NCBI RefSeq assembly: GCF_037024155.1
Contig: NZ_JAYKTS010000005.1
Location: forward strand, 1 to 64,000
Direction: 5' to 3'
Length of the DNA: 64,000 bases
Origin: Bacillus sp. 2205SS5-2
GTDB lineage: Bacteria; Bacillota; Bacilli; Bacillales; Bacillaceae_K
The number at the start of each line of letters is the position of its first letter. Positions within the stretch are counted from its first letter, which is position 1. The notes beneath the pieces are model-generated. The model saw nothing but the letters and a program-made list of their open reading frames with translations. It ran no database searches and was not told where the DNA came from. Position numbers and translations under genes: made by a program. Below are positions 18,864-28,360 of this stretch, in pieces.

Positions 18864-19943
18864 TTAACGGTTGTGGTTTTTGATGTTTTCTTGTAGTTGT
18901 AATATTCTTTTTGTACCTTCTACTCGTAAATGTTGGTTTTCTTCTTCGATTGCTTTTGTTTCTTCGAGCCCTTTGACTATTGTGCTCCATGATTCTTCAA
19001 TGGTTTCAATTTTAATGCTTGGTCTACCCGCTAGTCTTGCAATTTCGGTACTCTGACTTGAGATGTTTTGAGCGTTTCTAAGCAACATTTCATTCGTACG
19101 TTTGTCTAATTCGTTTAAAGAATCTGCTACTAGTTTCTGTCGTTTAGCTGAAACTGCTTGAATAATCCCATTTTTGAAGATAGGGATTGTCGTAATAAAG
19201 GCGGAATTGATTTTTCCAATTAATTTTGTGTTTCCACGCTGCAGTAATCGAATTTGCGGGGCTGTTTGTAAGGCCACCATACGGGCCATTTCTAAATCAT
19301 ATACCCGCTCATCCAAGGTTTGAAGATTATTACTTAAGGTTGTCAATTCAAGCTGTGCCATCTGATCTCCATTTGCTACTTGGTGATCTAGTACCTCCAT
19401 TCTCTCTTTCAATTCTTCAAGTTTTAGTCCCCCTGCTACGATGTATTTTTCAAGGTCCATATAGTATTGGACGTTATGCTCATACATTTCATCAAGGTTC
19501 GTCGTTGACTTCGTCATTTCATCTTTATATTTTGATATTTCGATATGAATCTTCTCAATTTCTTTCCCAAGTGTTTGGTATTTCCCGAAGATTTTCTCAA
19601 TCATTTTGTCTCCACGACTAAATAACTTTCCAAACATCCCTTTTGGCTCATCGAAATCCTTTTTATCAAAGCGGTCCATCAGCTTGCCTAACTGCTTCAG
19701 CATCATACCAGAGTCTGTCACACTTGTTGATTTCATTAAGGACAGAATACGATCTGAGAACTGCGAAATTTGGACAGCCGGCTCTTTACCATATTCTAAT
19801 AATTCTGTTTGATTTTTCACATCTAATTGTCGAGCAATCTGTTGAACTTCTGGCTCCGTTTTTAGTTGTACACGAAGCTCATTGCCTTTTTCTTCGTTTA
19901 AAACTTCTTGCGATCCAATTGTTTGAATACTTTGATCGTTCAT
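18864..19943 (-). CDS. telA: TelA/YceH toxic-anion-resistance family protein
   Basis: 359 residues, soluble, almost all alpha-helical with long charged heptad-like stretches. LGKLMDRFDKKDFDEPKG and KMIEKIFGKYQ are typical of the TelA family. GNTKLIGKINSAFITTIPIFKNGIIQAV is the best conserved block. TelA-type proteins belong to tellurite, colicin and phage stress loci and are thought to act at the membrane with TerC/TerD. The gene is the last of the operon, 21 bases after the yceG-like gene, with ribosome binding site GAGGAG. Confidence 0.88.
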   Translation of the reverse strand: MNDQSIQTIGSQEVLNEEKGNELRVQLKTEPEVQQIARQLDVKNQTELLEYGKEPAVQISQFSDRILSLMKSTSVTDSGMMLKQLGKLMDRFDKKDFDEPKGMFGKLFSRGDKMIEKIFGKYQTLGKEIEKIHIEISKYKDEMTKSTTNLDEMYEHNVQYYMDLEKYIVAGGLKLEELKERMEVLDHQVANGDQMAQLELTTLSNNLQTLDERVYDLEMARMVALQTAPQIRLLQRGNTKLIGKINSAFITTIPIFKNGIIQAVSAKRQKLVADSLNELDKRTNEMLLRNAQNISSQSTEIARLAGRPSIKIETIEESWSTIVKGLEETKAIEEENQHLRVEGTKRILQLQENIKNHNR

Positions 19944-19964
19944 TCATTAACACTCTCCTCTATC

Positions 19965-21572
19965 TTAACGTTTAATCGACTTGATGAATTTTTGTAAAAC
20001 ACTTTCTTCTTTGAATTCAAGTTCAAAGATCATTTCCTCTAGCCAGTGTGTATCAAAAACGTCTACTTGGATGAATTGTTCAATACAGTTATGACCTGGT
20101 GGATTATAGAGAATAATATCAAACCCAATTTCATTCATAAAAAGTAGCAAGGCAGCATCGGACCGCGATAATGAACCATTCACCTCATTATTGTACAAAA
20201 TTAACTTCGGTATTTCTTGAGCATAATCAAACTGTTGAATGAGCTTTAACACGATTTCCGGGATATCCATACACTGCGTAAATAGATACAGACTTATTTG
20301 CTCAGACGATTCTTTTAGCTGAGGTAGTAATTTACGTTCTGCACATACTCTCGAAATGCCATGAGCTATGGCATGTTGAGTGCCATTAGGTAAGTGCTTA
20401 TATTTCCACCAATGACTTTCCATTAGTTTTTCAGGGGACAGCCTCCCGTTTTCAGTCGCATGCTCGTAATGAAATCGTTGGTTGGTCGTCGACTCGGTTG
20501 TAAAAGGAAAATGCTTGATGGTTGCAGTCAGCTTTTGGTCTATTAGTAGCTGCATTTTGTTCCAATATTCTTTCCGGTTTTGAGAAACACCCATAATTTT
20601 GCTAAAGAGCGACGGAATTTTCACTTCCTCTCCTATTACGGCAAAATTTGGTCGAATAAAAGCCCGCTCTTTTGCTAATAGAAACAATTCATCATAGGTC
20701 GTTTTTAAGGTTGTGACATGAGGGATATGCTTACGGAACTGCCACGGTTTATACAATTGTGACTCTGAATGATGCAAAACAGCATCCATTTCTCGTGACG
20801 CTCGATATGCAACAGTGGACGTCCTTTCAGGTTCTTCTGTAGGAAATGGTTGCATCTTTCCTTTTGACGGGTACTGAATAACTTTAGAAAATTGATTATT
20901 TCCATCAATCTCTGCAAATTCATCTTTTCCCTCCGGATGAAAGATAAGAACATCACAGCCAATAATCATAAGTAGGAATAGAAAATATTGCTGACTTTTA
21001 TTCATTTCTCCGTACCAGAGCACACTTGGGAATCGGTCTTGAAGCGATGTATGCTTCAGCCAAACCGCTAAATGATTCCAAAGCCATTTAATGCTATCTA
21101 AAAACACCCTTCTAAACTCTGGGGCAAGAAGGCCTTGAGGGTGATGTTGTTCAAATTTAACTAACATGCAAATATACGCTTCACGAAGATGGCGATGAAT
21201 CGAAGCATCTGGGTGCTTAGGTAATAATTGTTCTCCTTCTAAAAAGGCCACAAATCGGTTAATCGATAACCCTTTCTCTTTCTTCTGAACGAGATGGATT
21301 CGCTGAATGGCCTGAAAACGCTCCGAGTCGATTGTCTTATCTAATGTTTCACTTAAAATAACTACATTTTCTTGTTTTAATTCATATAATAAATGACTAT
21401 ACTCTGTTTCATCGTATGGAATCCCCAAAAAGCGACAGGCTACTTGTCCTACTTGCAGGGGACTTATCGATGAATAGAAGTCTCTATCAGGAAGTTTTTT
21501 TTGTAGGTTTTCTCTCCAATTATCCTCCGTCACTTCGATTGGGGTTGATTGGATAGTTTGAGTCTTTTTCAT
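19965..21572 (-). CDS. YceG-family protein, putative toxic-anion-resistance component
   Basis: About 535 residues. I chose the ATG at 21572 (AAGGAA ribosome binding site); an upstream in-frame ATG at 21635 overlaps the preceding stop but lacks a purine-rich site. The N-terminal region carries the EVTEDNWRENLQ and FLGIPYDETEY segments, and the C-terminal DIPEIVLKLIQQFDYAQEIPKLILYNNEV is Rossmann-like. It matches the YceG family of Bacillus that always accompanies TelA. The biochemical role is unknown. It sits between the HAD phosphatase and telA. Confidence 0.8.
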   Translation of the reverse strand: MKKTQTIQSTPIEVTEDNWRENLQKKLPDRDFYSSISPLQVGQVACRFLGIPYDETEYSHLLYELKQENVVILSETLDKTIDSERFQAIQRIHLVQKKEKGLSINRFVAFLEGEQLLPKHPDASIHRHLREAYICMLVKFEQHHPQGLLAPEFRRVFLDSIKWLWNHLAVWLKHTSLQDRFPSVLWYGEMNKSQQYFLFLLMIIGCDVLIFHPEGKDEFAEIDGNNQFSKVIQYPSKGKMQPFPTEEPERTSTVAYRASREMDAVLHHSESQLYKPWQFRKHIPHVTTLKTTYDELFLLAKERAFIRPNFAVIGEEVKIPSLFSKIMGVSQNRKEYWNKMQLLIDQKLTATIKHFPFTTESTTNQRFHYEHATENGRLSPEKLMESHWWKYKHLPNGTQHAIAHGISRVCAERKLLPQLKESSEQISLYLFTQCMDIPEIVLKLIQQFDYAQEIPKLILYNNEVNGSLSRSDAALLLFMNEIGFDIILYNPPGHNCIEQFIQVDVFDTHWLEEMIFELEFKEESVLQKFIKSIKR

Positions 21573-21634
21573 ACGTTTCCTTCCCTCTCTCCGCTTAGTA
21601 AAAAATGGGGGTGTTTGTTTTAATCCAGCATACA

Positions 21635-22444
21635 TTAAAAAGTAGGAAGGCTATGTTTGGTCTCCAGTAAAACTCTTTCAAGAATCTCATCTGCAGCATG
21701 AACGCCAGCAATCTTTGTCAAGACCAGTGCTGAATCATATTCACACACCTCTCCATGCAAAGGGGCTAGGCCAAATTTACTATTCTTGATGAGTTCATAA
21801 TCTAAAAGTGAATCTCCAGCTGTGTACCGTTCAGTTAACTCTAGTTTATCAGATAGGAACTGAAAAGCCTCCCATTTTTGAATAACTTTTGGAACGAAAT
21901 ATAACTTTCTTCCTTGAAGAGACATTTCCCATCCTTGCCCTATTGCCCATGATTTCAAATATTGAAATTCAATGCTTTCCATTTTTTCTCGATCAATCAT
22001 GCAATACAAAAAAAGTGATTCTGCTTTTCTTATTTCCAACAGCCACTGCGCTGGTTTATATTGATTTAACTTTTGCTCAATTTCTTCTATGCTACTAACG
22101 CTTTTGAGTTGGTTCTGTATGTAAACCTCCCACTCTTGTAAAGGTTCTCCACGATGAAGAATATGTGCTCCATTACAAGTAATTGCATATTCTGGATTGA
22201 TCTCATTCTGAAATAGAGAAATTCTATTGTATTGTGCGGTTGTCCTAGTGGTTACAGGTACAAAAAGCATCTCTTTCTGCAATTGAAATAACAGTTCCTT
22301 TGCTTTAGCAGAAATATATGAAATGGTTTCACCTTTATTCATTTCTACCGGATGAATTTCAGCCGTAGTCGGAAACTCCGCAAGAATTTTTCGTGAATAG
22401 ATTAACGTTCGATCAAGGTCACTCCCAAAAATTTTCATTTTCAT
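21635..22444 (-). CDS. HAD-family phosphatase of the Ter locus
   Basis: 269 residues. The first HAD motif is FGSDLDRTLIYSR, with DLDRT in place of DxDxT. FVPVTTRTTAQYNR is motif II, and TAGDSLLDYELI is motif IV with the metal-binding Asp. The cap region is of the Cof/sucrose-phosphatase-like kind. A 4-bp ATGA overlap with the upstream StiP gene indicates translational coupling. In published comparative analyses of Ter systems such HADs accompany the phosphoribosyltransferases and are proposed to remove phosphate from a nucleotide-like product. The substrate is not known. Confidence 0.82.
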   Translation of the reverse strand: MKMKIFGSDLDRTLIYSRKILAEFPTTAEIHPVEMNKGETISYISAKAKELLFQLQKEMLFVPVTTRTTAQYNRISLFQNEINPEYAITCNGAHILHRGEPLQEWEVYIQNQLKSVSSIEEIEQKLNQYKPAQWLLEIRKAESLFLYCMIDREKMESIEFQYLKSWAIGQGWEMSLQGRKLYFVPKVIQKWEAFQFLSDKLELTERYTAGDSLLDYELIKNSKFGLAPLHGEVCEYDSALVLTKIAGVHAADEILERVLLETKHSLPTF

Positions 22445-23550
22445 TTACTCTTCTCCAATGGCTGAATAATTCCACAGCATTCATACTTCATCCCTGGATA
22501 CTCAATCACTTCCACATCACGATCTTTTGCCAGGAAAAGGATATGCTCTAAATCAGGATGTCTCTTCGAACGAACCAGAATTTTCCACGGCACTCTTCGT
22601 AACAATACTCTTGTCGTTTCACCAACACCTGGCTTAATGAGATTAATATTTTCGATTGAAAACTCTTTTTGAATCTTTTTCAAAGAAGCTAGTCCTTCCC
22701 AAGTAGGGTTTTGGTCTTGCTTTTGAATCATCCTGCATTGTTGGTGAACCTCGTCACGTACTTCTTTGAATAAGGATGATATCGTATCAACATATTCATT
22801 TGAAACGTCCCTATCAGCAAGCTCCTGATAATATTTTGCTCCGTGAAAATCGTTCTTTCCTATCCACTTGTCATTCAAAACGGTTCGACTGACCAGTCCT
22901 GAAATCGTGGAATTGAGGCAAGCGCTTGGAATAAGAAAATCCTCTCTCGTTCCATAAAGTGATGAGCAATATCCTGGATCTGCTAACACCGCAAGTTCGT
23001 CGGAAATCTTCGTCTGATAGTATGCATTAAATTCCTTAATTGATTTCGTTAGCTCCTTCGTAATGGCTCCCTTACCAGTCCAACCATCAATAAACATCCA
23101 TTGATCCATAGGGTGCCGCTTCAATATATACTGTAAGGCATTTTGGTCAATACCTCGATCTCTAATAATTGAGATACTATAATGCGGAAGCTCCACTGCA
23201 TGAATTTGTTGAAGATATCGCTTAATTAGAACTCCAATAGGCGTACCTGCTCTTGCTAGGGAGATTAAGACGGTATTTTTCCCTCGTCGCTGAAGAATCT
23301 GTTCAGCGACGACTCCCGAAGCAACGGCCACCTTCTTTTTGAATTGTTGCAGGGACGAATGATACAACTCCATATACGGTTGAGACGGTTCATATTCTAC
23401 CGGTAGCATTTCAGAATAATGAGTTCCACTTTGTATCTCACGTTCTCTTTCATTTGTTTCTTTTTCAATCGCAAGTGAAGATAAATCCTTTAATAAGAAT
23501 GTTACATCTTCCTTTGGATAACTTCCAAACATCTCTGGTACCTTTAGCAA
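22441..23550 (-). CDS. StiP/PRTase-like protein of the Ter locus
   Basis: 369 residues. The N-terminus FGSYPKEDVTFLLKDLS is the signature of the family annotated as cysteine protease StiP. Downstream, LISLARAGTPIGVLIKRYLQ and MFIDGWTGKGAITKEL resemble a phosphoribosyltransferase-like fold with a modified PRPP loop, so the protease label may be misleading. It overlaps the upstream phosphoribosyltransferase gene by 7 bases and the downstream HAD by 4. The role is inferred to be synthesis or processing of the locus's nucleoside-like metabolite. Confidence 0.8.
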   Translation of the reverse strand: MLKVPEMFGSYPKEDVTFLLKDLSSLAIEKETNEREREIQSGTHYSEMLPVEYEPSQPYMELYHSSLQQFKKKVAVASGVVAEQILQRRGKNTVLISLARAGTPIGVLIKRYLQQIHAVELPHYSISIIRDRGIDQNALQYILKRHPMDQWMFIDGWTGKGAITKELTKSIKEFNAYYQTKISDELAVLADPGYCSSLYGTREDFLIPSACLNSTISGLVSRTVLNDKWIGKNDFHGAKYYQELADRDVSNEYVDTISSLFKEVRDEVHQQCRMIQKQDQNPTWEGLASLKKIQKEFSIENINLIKPGVGETTRVLLRRVPWKILVRSKRHPDLEHILFLAKDRDVEVIEYPGMKYECCGIIQPLEKSK

Positions 23551-24914
23551 TTATGCTCCCTCATTTCGTTTGAAAGTTGTGCAATCAACACGTGCTTTAC
23601 CCCTTTTTGACAAAGGTAATTTAAAAGAGGTTGCACGTTCTCTATTTCAACCTTTCTTTCAAAAAACAAGATCACCTCATCGAACTCATCCTGTTTAATA
23701 TTATATAGAAAATGATTAGTAGCTTGATCCTCTGGGTTCATAAAGTGGGTTTTCTCATTGATGGCATAATGTTCGGCTCGTTCTGAGTGAATAGGACTTC
23801 TTGTAGATGATTGAACATAAACATTACCTTCCATAAAACTAGCTATTTTCATTGGTAGATACATCAATTCTCCGTTCCCTATACATAAAATATTCGATTC
23901 CATTCTCTTGCGCTCAATAATCTTTGCGGCTTCTTTGCACGCTAGATGGATGGCAGGCATTTCGTCAAACGCTAAACCAAATCGACCGGTTTCCTTAATG
24001 AATGGAGCGTTTGAACCATTTCTAGGTAGATAAGATGATGCAGTAAACACAGATGACAGGTCCAACCAGTCGACTGCGGGAAGTTGAGGTATGTCTTCTC
24101 GTAGATTCGAATCACCATTTTCGAGCGCGTTTCCCACACAATGAAAGTCGCCACTAATTAACGAAACCGTTTCTATAGAAATAGCTAATTCCTCTTCTAG
24201 TTTTCGGAATTGTGCTTGATGCTCGCTTGAGCGCCAGTCTAAGATCGCTAATACCACATACTTTTTTCGTGGGAACTTGGTATGCAGGTCGCGAATGATA
24301 TTAAGCGTTGTCTTCCCTGTTGTCATCTCGTCGTCTACTAAAATAATTGGTTTTTCATTTTCAAAAAACCCCCTATTCGAAAAACAAAGTTGGTCGACGG
24401 CATGGGAATGCTCTTCCTCAAAGGTCAGAACCGGAACCTGATCTCTCATTTGTTCGCGAGTGGTATGAATATAATAACCATTTGAAACACTATCAAACAC
24501 ACCATGACCGAGGGCCGTGGCAGTTTCCGCAAATCCTATAATGATCGAATCTTCAAATAATTTTACTTTTTGAGTTAAAAATGATTCATACCCAGCTTTC
24601 TTCTCTGCTAGAGAGTCAGACAGGAGTGCATATACGAGTTTTTTATTCTGTTCACTTTCCTTATTTGCATATTGCAGAGTCAAAAGAGCGGAAATGATGA
24701 GAGGATCATAGGGAGAGACACGCAGATGCTTCCCTAGTACTCTACTAACAAATAAAAACGCTCTCTTTTTATTAATTCTTGCAGCCATTTTAAATAAGGC
24801 CTCGATAGGAAGCTCTAACGGATTTTTTTGTACCAATACCTCTACTTCTAAATCACCGAGAATGGGAAATTTGTTGGGACTCTGTAAGGACATCGATGAA
24901 GCTATGTTTTTCAT
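23544..24914 (-). CDS. Phosphoribosyltransferase (PRTase_2 plus TRSP domain) of the Ter locus
   Basis: 456 residues. A type I PRTase PRPP loop is clear: ILVDDEMTTGKTTLNII (around residue 190). GFAETATALGHG precedes it. The C-terminal region, with NILCIGNGELMYLPMKIA, fits the TRSP domain that follows PRTase_2 in tellurium loci. The ATG at 24914 has GGGGTG in front and overlaps the end of the citrate-lyase-like gene by 62 bases. It probably joins a base-like compound to a ribose phosphate; the base is not known. Confidence 0.82.
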   Translation of the reverse strand: MKNIASSMSLQSPNKFPILGDLEVEVLVQKNPLELPIEALFKMAARINKKRAFLFVSRVLGKHLRVSPYDPLIISALLTLQYANKESEQNKKLVYALLSDSLAEKKAGYESFLTQKVKLFEDSIIIGFAETATALGHGVFDSVSNGYYIHTTREQMRDQVPVLTFEEEHSHAVDQLCFSNRGFFENEKPIILVDDEMTTGKTTLNIIRDLHTKFPRKKYVVLAILDWRSSEHQAQFRKLEEELAISIETVSLISGDFHCVGNALENGDSNLREDIPQLPAVDWLDLSSVFTASSYLPRNGSNAPFIKETGRFGLAFDEMPAIHLACKEAAKIIERKRMESNILCIGNGELMYLPMKIASFMEGNVYVQSSTRSPIHSERAEHYAINEKTHFMNPEDQATNHFLYNIKQDEFDEVILFFERKVEIENVQPLLNYLCQKGVKHVLIAQLSNEMREHNC

Positions 24915-26040
24915 GATACACCCCGAATACTGTTGATTTCTTTATAATTTTTTGGGCCCATTGATAATGAGGCTTAATTTCATTCATTTTGTTCGCATAC
25001 GCGCTCTTAATGACTCCATGCTCATTACTTTCAATGATAGAGACAGCATCTAAATATTCTTCTTTGGAAACCACTTGCAAGCCTTGAACTATTTTCAAAT
25101 GGGATGGATGAATAATGGTTTTTCCATGAATCCCATTTGCTTTATCAAGCAAGGTTTCTTTAATCAATCCATCCATATGTGTACTAAGCATCTTCGTTCG
25201 GATTTGCAAGCCTTCTTCCCCGTAACCTTCAATAAAAGGTGATTGTCTTAGCTCAGGCTTTAAAATACGCTCGGCGTGATGATAGTATTCCCAAACTGGA
25301 CCTGACACCGTATAATCTCGTCCAAAAAAATTGACGATATCTGCTATCACATCTCGAATGACGGACACCTCATAAATCGTCGTATGAGAATCTCTGCGTA
25401 TCCCAAATAGTCCACAAAAATCTGTTGCGCCAATTCGAATATTCAGAATGTCACTTTGATATTCATCCGCTACTTCTTTTAATTTCAAAAGGGTCGACAT
25501 TCGTGTTTCTTTATACAAAACATCAGGCGTCTCGATGATTGGAAGTGCATAAAGAACCGTTTCATGCATCATGGAAATGTCCTTTAAAGCGGATAAATAC
25601 TCCTCCGCATTATGCGTAGTGAATTTAGGAAAGGCAAATCCAGATACAACAGCTAACATTTTGCCTAACTGTTCTGCAATCCATTTCATTTGCACCGAAG
25701 ACCGAACACGAATAAATAGTAAAGGTAATTCACTTATTGAAATCATTTGTTGTTCCATTGCCTGATAAATGTTTTGAATTTGTAGGACGAGATTCACTTC
25801 TGCATCTCGTACCTCCGAGTCCGCAATACTATCTTCTAAGCATAAAACCATCGAACATAGCTCTTTGTATTTCTTTGTAATCACAAGTTGAGCGATATCT
25901 TTTCGTGTACTAGGCATATATAATGTTGCTCCAAGTGCATATTGCAGAACATCTTTCGGCGTATTCTTGGTGATAATCGCTGGCTGCTGATAAAAAATCC
26001 CCTTAAGTTGGAGATCAGATAAATAGTCAAAGTATTTCAT
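24853..26040 (-). CDS. HpcH/HpaI citrate-lyase-like TIM-barrel protein of the Ter locus
   Basis: 395 residues. CLEDSIADSEVRDAE and LLFIRVRS are TIM-barrel strands of the citrate lyase beta family. ALPIIETPDVLYKETR and NIRIGATDFCGLFGIRRD carry the metal- and acyl-binding pattern. GKTIIHPSHL near the C-terminus closes the barrel. In Ter loci this C-C bond lyase is predicted to build or cleave the carbon skeleton used by the phosphoribosyltransferases. It is the first gene after a MITE that separates it from the terC-terD genes, so it must have or have gained its own promoter. Confidence 0.82.
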   Translation of the reverse strand: MKYFDYLSDLQLKGIFYQQPAIITKNTPKDVLQYALGATLYMPSTRKDIAQLVITKKYKELCSMVLCLEDSIADSEVRDAEVNLVLQIQNIYQAMEQQMISISELPLLFIRVRSSVQMKWIAEQLGKMLAVVSGFAFPKFTTHNAEEYLSALKDISMMHETVLYALPIIETPDVLYKETRMSTLLKLKEVADEYQSDILNIRIGATDFCGLFGIRRDSHTTIYEVSVIRDVIADIVNFFGRDYTVSGPVWEYYHHAERILKPELRQSPFIEGYGEEGLQIRTKMLSTHMDGLIKETLLDKANGIHGKTIIHPSHLKIVQGLQVVSKEEYLDAVSIIESNEHGVIKSAYANKMNEIKPHYQWAQKIIKKSTVFGVYHEKHSFIDVLTESQQISHSR

Positions 26041-26084
26041 AATACACCTTCTTACAAAATTTGAGTGAAACCTTATTTAGAAAA

Positions 26085-26233
26085 GGCTATTTTCGCAATG
26101 TTTGTTGCTTTTTGTACCAGTCAATAAACGATGAAATAGCTTTGTTTCGTCTATATCTGATGGAAATGAACAGCAAATTTGGGGATTTAATTAACCACTA
26201 GATGAAGTAGCCACTATTGATATGAAAAGAGCC
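26085..26233 (+). repeat. MITE-like repeat inside the Ter locus
   Basis: It starts GGCTATTTTCGCAATGTTTG and ends GATATGAAAAGAGCC. The interior (ATGAAATAGCTTTGTTTCGTC) matches other copies. The two 8-bp flanks TTAGAAAA and TTCGTTAA are not good duplicates. It lies between the citrate-lyase-like gene and the terC terminator. Confidence 0.7.
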
Positions 26234-26284
26234 TTCGTTAAAAAAATTTAGCTTAAAAACGATAAGGGGAAAATAGTATAAAAA

Positions 26285-26313
26285 AAGAAGGAGAAATCGT
26301 TCATCTCCTTCTC
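26285..26313. terminator. Terminator after terC
   Basis: AAGAAGGAGA/TCTCCTTCTC around a 9-base loop, downstream of the terC stop on the minus strand, where it is followed by TTTTTTTATAC. It divides the Ter locus into two transcripts unless read through. Confidence 0.75.
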
Positions 26314-26322
26314 ACTTGTTCA

Positions 26323-27096
26323 TTAATCTTCCTTAGTGGAAGCCACTTCTTCTTTCGCATTTTTTGGCTTGTTCACATAATGAACAACAAAAGTTGCCCC
26401 AAAGGCGACAATTAAAATTAGGAAGAAGTAAAGGTGCTCTAAATGTAATCCAAAAATACTTGCAAACATTTTGGCAGCAATAATCCCAATTAAGATAAAC
26501 GCCGTTGTTTCTAATTCTGGTACTTTTTCAATGAGCACTAGGAAGAATTTCGCAACCGTACGCATCATCAAGATACCAAGCATTCCACCTAATAATAAAA
26601 TCCAAACTTCCTCAGAGATAGCAAAGGCTGCTAAAATACTGTCGGCTGAAAACGCGATGTCCATCATTTCAACTGAAATAACGGTTGCCCAAAACATTCC
26701 GAATGTACGTACCATCCAGCCATTCTTATTCACTGTTTTCGCTTCGTCCTCTTCTCCCTTACCACGGAAATGTTGAACAACAATCCAAGCTAGATAAAAA
26801 GCACCTAACGCTTTTAGCCACCAGAATTTAATCATGTAAACCCCGATACCTATAAAGATAAACCGGAAGAAATAGGCTCCGAATAGACCATAAGTTAAGG
26901 CTTTTTTACGTTGCTTTTCTGGTAAATGCTTGACCATAATTGCAAGAACTAGGGCGTTATCTGCTGACAGTAACCCTTCTAAAACGACTAATGAACCAAT
27001 TAAGCCCCAATTGACAGGATCAGACAGAACTTCCCCCCACATCTGCCAATCAAAGAATGATGCGTACGTCCCTAAAATTTGTTGTAAAATTTCCAC
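26323..27096 (-). CDS. terC: TerC-family integral membrane protein (YceF-like)
   Basis: 257 residues with seven hydrophobic helices. GLLSADNALVLAIMVKHLP has the conserved Asp-Asn and VEMMDIAFSADSILAAFAIS the Asp-Ser pair of TerC proteins, residues proposed to coordinate a metal ion. YxxRxxFIxxG lies between. The GTG start at 27096 follows AGGAGG. It is the fourth gene of the terD-terD-terD-terC run. TerC proteins interact with TerD and have been tied to manganese handling and tellurite resistance; the precise role here is not known. Confidence 0.9.
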   Translation of the reverse strand: MEILQQILGTYASFFDWQMWGEVLSDPVNWGLIGSLVVLEGLLSADNALVLAIMVKHLPEKQRKKALTYGLFGAYFFRFIFIGIGVYMIKFWWLKALGAFYLAWIVVQHFRGKGEEDEAKTVNKNGWMVRTFGMFWATVISVEMMDIAFSADSILAAFAISEEVWILLLGGMLGILMMRTVAKFFLVLIEKVPELETTAFILIGIIAAKMFASIFGLHLEHLYFFLILIVAFGATFVVHYVNKPKNAKEEVASTKED

Positions 27097-27149
27097 TGCA
27101 TGTTTCCTCCTAGTTTAAGGATTGACCAAGGTAGAACTTGGTCGATCCG

Positions 27150-27728
27150 CTACACATCTAAATTGTAATTTCGACAAAGAGCAGCCAGTCCACCTGAAAA
27201 ACCGCTTCCTATCGCATTAAATTTCCACTCATGACCATGTCTATACAATTCGCATACTACAATAGCCGTTTCAATTGAAAAATCTTCTCCTAAATCATAA
27301 CGAAGTAATTCTTCGCCATCATTTTCATTAATAAAGCGTACAAAGGCATTAGACACTTGACCAAAGTTCTGGTTACGCCCATCTGAATCATGAATCGTAA
27401 CTGTAATCCCAATTCGGTGGACATAGGATGGGATTTTTGAGAAATCCACTTGAATTTGCTCATCATCTCCGTCACCCTCACCCGTTCGATTATCTCCGGT
27501 ATGAGTGACTCCACCACTGGAATGGGCTAAATTATTATAGAAGATAAAGTCTTCATCATGGAGACACTTACCATTTTCATCCGCCAAGAACGCCGAGGCA
27601 TCTAAATCGAAATCATGGCCCCCGTTGTATTTATTTGTATCCCAACCGAGTCCAATAATTCCTTTTACTAAACTTGGATTCGATTTTGTTAAATCAATTC
27701 GTTGTCCTTTTGATAATTGAATGGCCAT
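27150..27728 (-). CDS. terD: TerD-family calcium-binding stress protein (YceE-like)
   Basis: 192 residues. It has the N-terminal beta strand [15 protein letters not shown], the calcium-binding acidic run [15 protein letters not shown] and [13 protein letters not shown], and the C-terminal [18 protein letters not shown]. These match TerD, which binds calcium and is linked to stress and toxic-oxyanion resistance. It follows the second TerD by 17 bases with a GGGAGG ribosome binding site. All three TerD genes of this locus are intact. Confidence 0.92.
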   Translation of the reverse strand: MAIQLSKGQRIDLTKSNPSLVKGIIGLGWDTNKYNGGHDFDLDASAFLADENGKCLHDEDFIFYNNLAHSSGGVTHTGDNRTGEGDGDDEQIQVDFSKIPSYVHRIGITVTIHDSDGRNQNFGQVSNAFVRFINENDGEELLRYDLGEDFSIETAIVVCELYRHGHEWKFNAIGSGFSGGLAALCRNYNLDV

Positions 27729-27745
27729 GATATCCTCCCTTTCAC

Positions 27746-28327
27746 TTACCCAACATCTAAACCATAATCAGTTGCAATACGTCCTAGTCCACCTTGATAA
27801 CCGCTTCCTACTGCCGAGAATTTCCATTCCCCATTATGACGATAAAGCTCGCCAACAATGACAGCTGTTTCAATAGAGAAATCTTCTCCTAGATCATAGC
27901 GAATCAGTTCCTCATTGCTGTCCTCACTAACAACGCGAACGAATGCATTGGATACTTGTCCAAAATTTTGACTACGATTTTCACCGTCGTGAATGGTAAT
28001 AACAAAGGCGATTTTATGGACTTCAGCTGGAACTGCAGTTAAATGAACCTTTACCTTTTCATCGTCACCGTCTCCTTCTCCAGTACGGTTATCACCGGTA
28101 TGAACGACGCTACCATTTCCACCTTCTAATTGATTATAAAAAACAAAGTCTCGATCAGATGTTACTTTCCCGTTTTCACCTAGTAAGAAAATACTTGCAT
28201 CTAAATCGAAGTCGTTTCCACCGTCATACTTATTCGTATCCCAACCTACACCTACAATTACTTTCGATAAACCTGGATTCGTTTTCGTTAAATCTACCTT
28301 TTGTCCTTTTGATAAAGATATAGCCAT
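27746..28327 (-). CDS. terD: TerD-family calcium-binding stress protein (YceD-like)
   Basis: 193 residues from the ATG at 28327, chosen over 28333 because GGAGG is then correctly spaced (8 bases). It has [28 protein letters not shown] and [21 protein letters not shown]. It is the closest relative in this window of the 27150 gene, suggesting tandem duplication. It is expected to be cytosolic and to bind calcium. It sits second in the operon. Confidence 0.92.
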   Translation of the reverse strand: MAISLSKGQKVDLTKTNPGLSKVIVGVGWDTNKYDGGNDFDLDASIFLLGENGKVTSDRDFVFYNQLEGGNGSVVHTGDNRTGEGDGDDEKVKVHLTAVPAEVHKIAFVITIHDGENRSQNFGQVSNAFVRVVSEDSNEELIRYDLGEDFSIETAVIVGELYRHNGEWKFSAVGSGYQGGLGRIATDYGLDVG

Positions 28328-28360
28328 GTTCATTTCCTCCTTATATTTAAATGAATTTGA

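Noticed and set aside
22441-23550. Reading the StiP-family protein as a cysteine protease
   Set aside because: I see no convincing Cys-His pair in the usual order; the visible motifs look more like a phosphoribosyltransferase-type fold.
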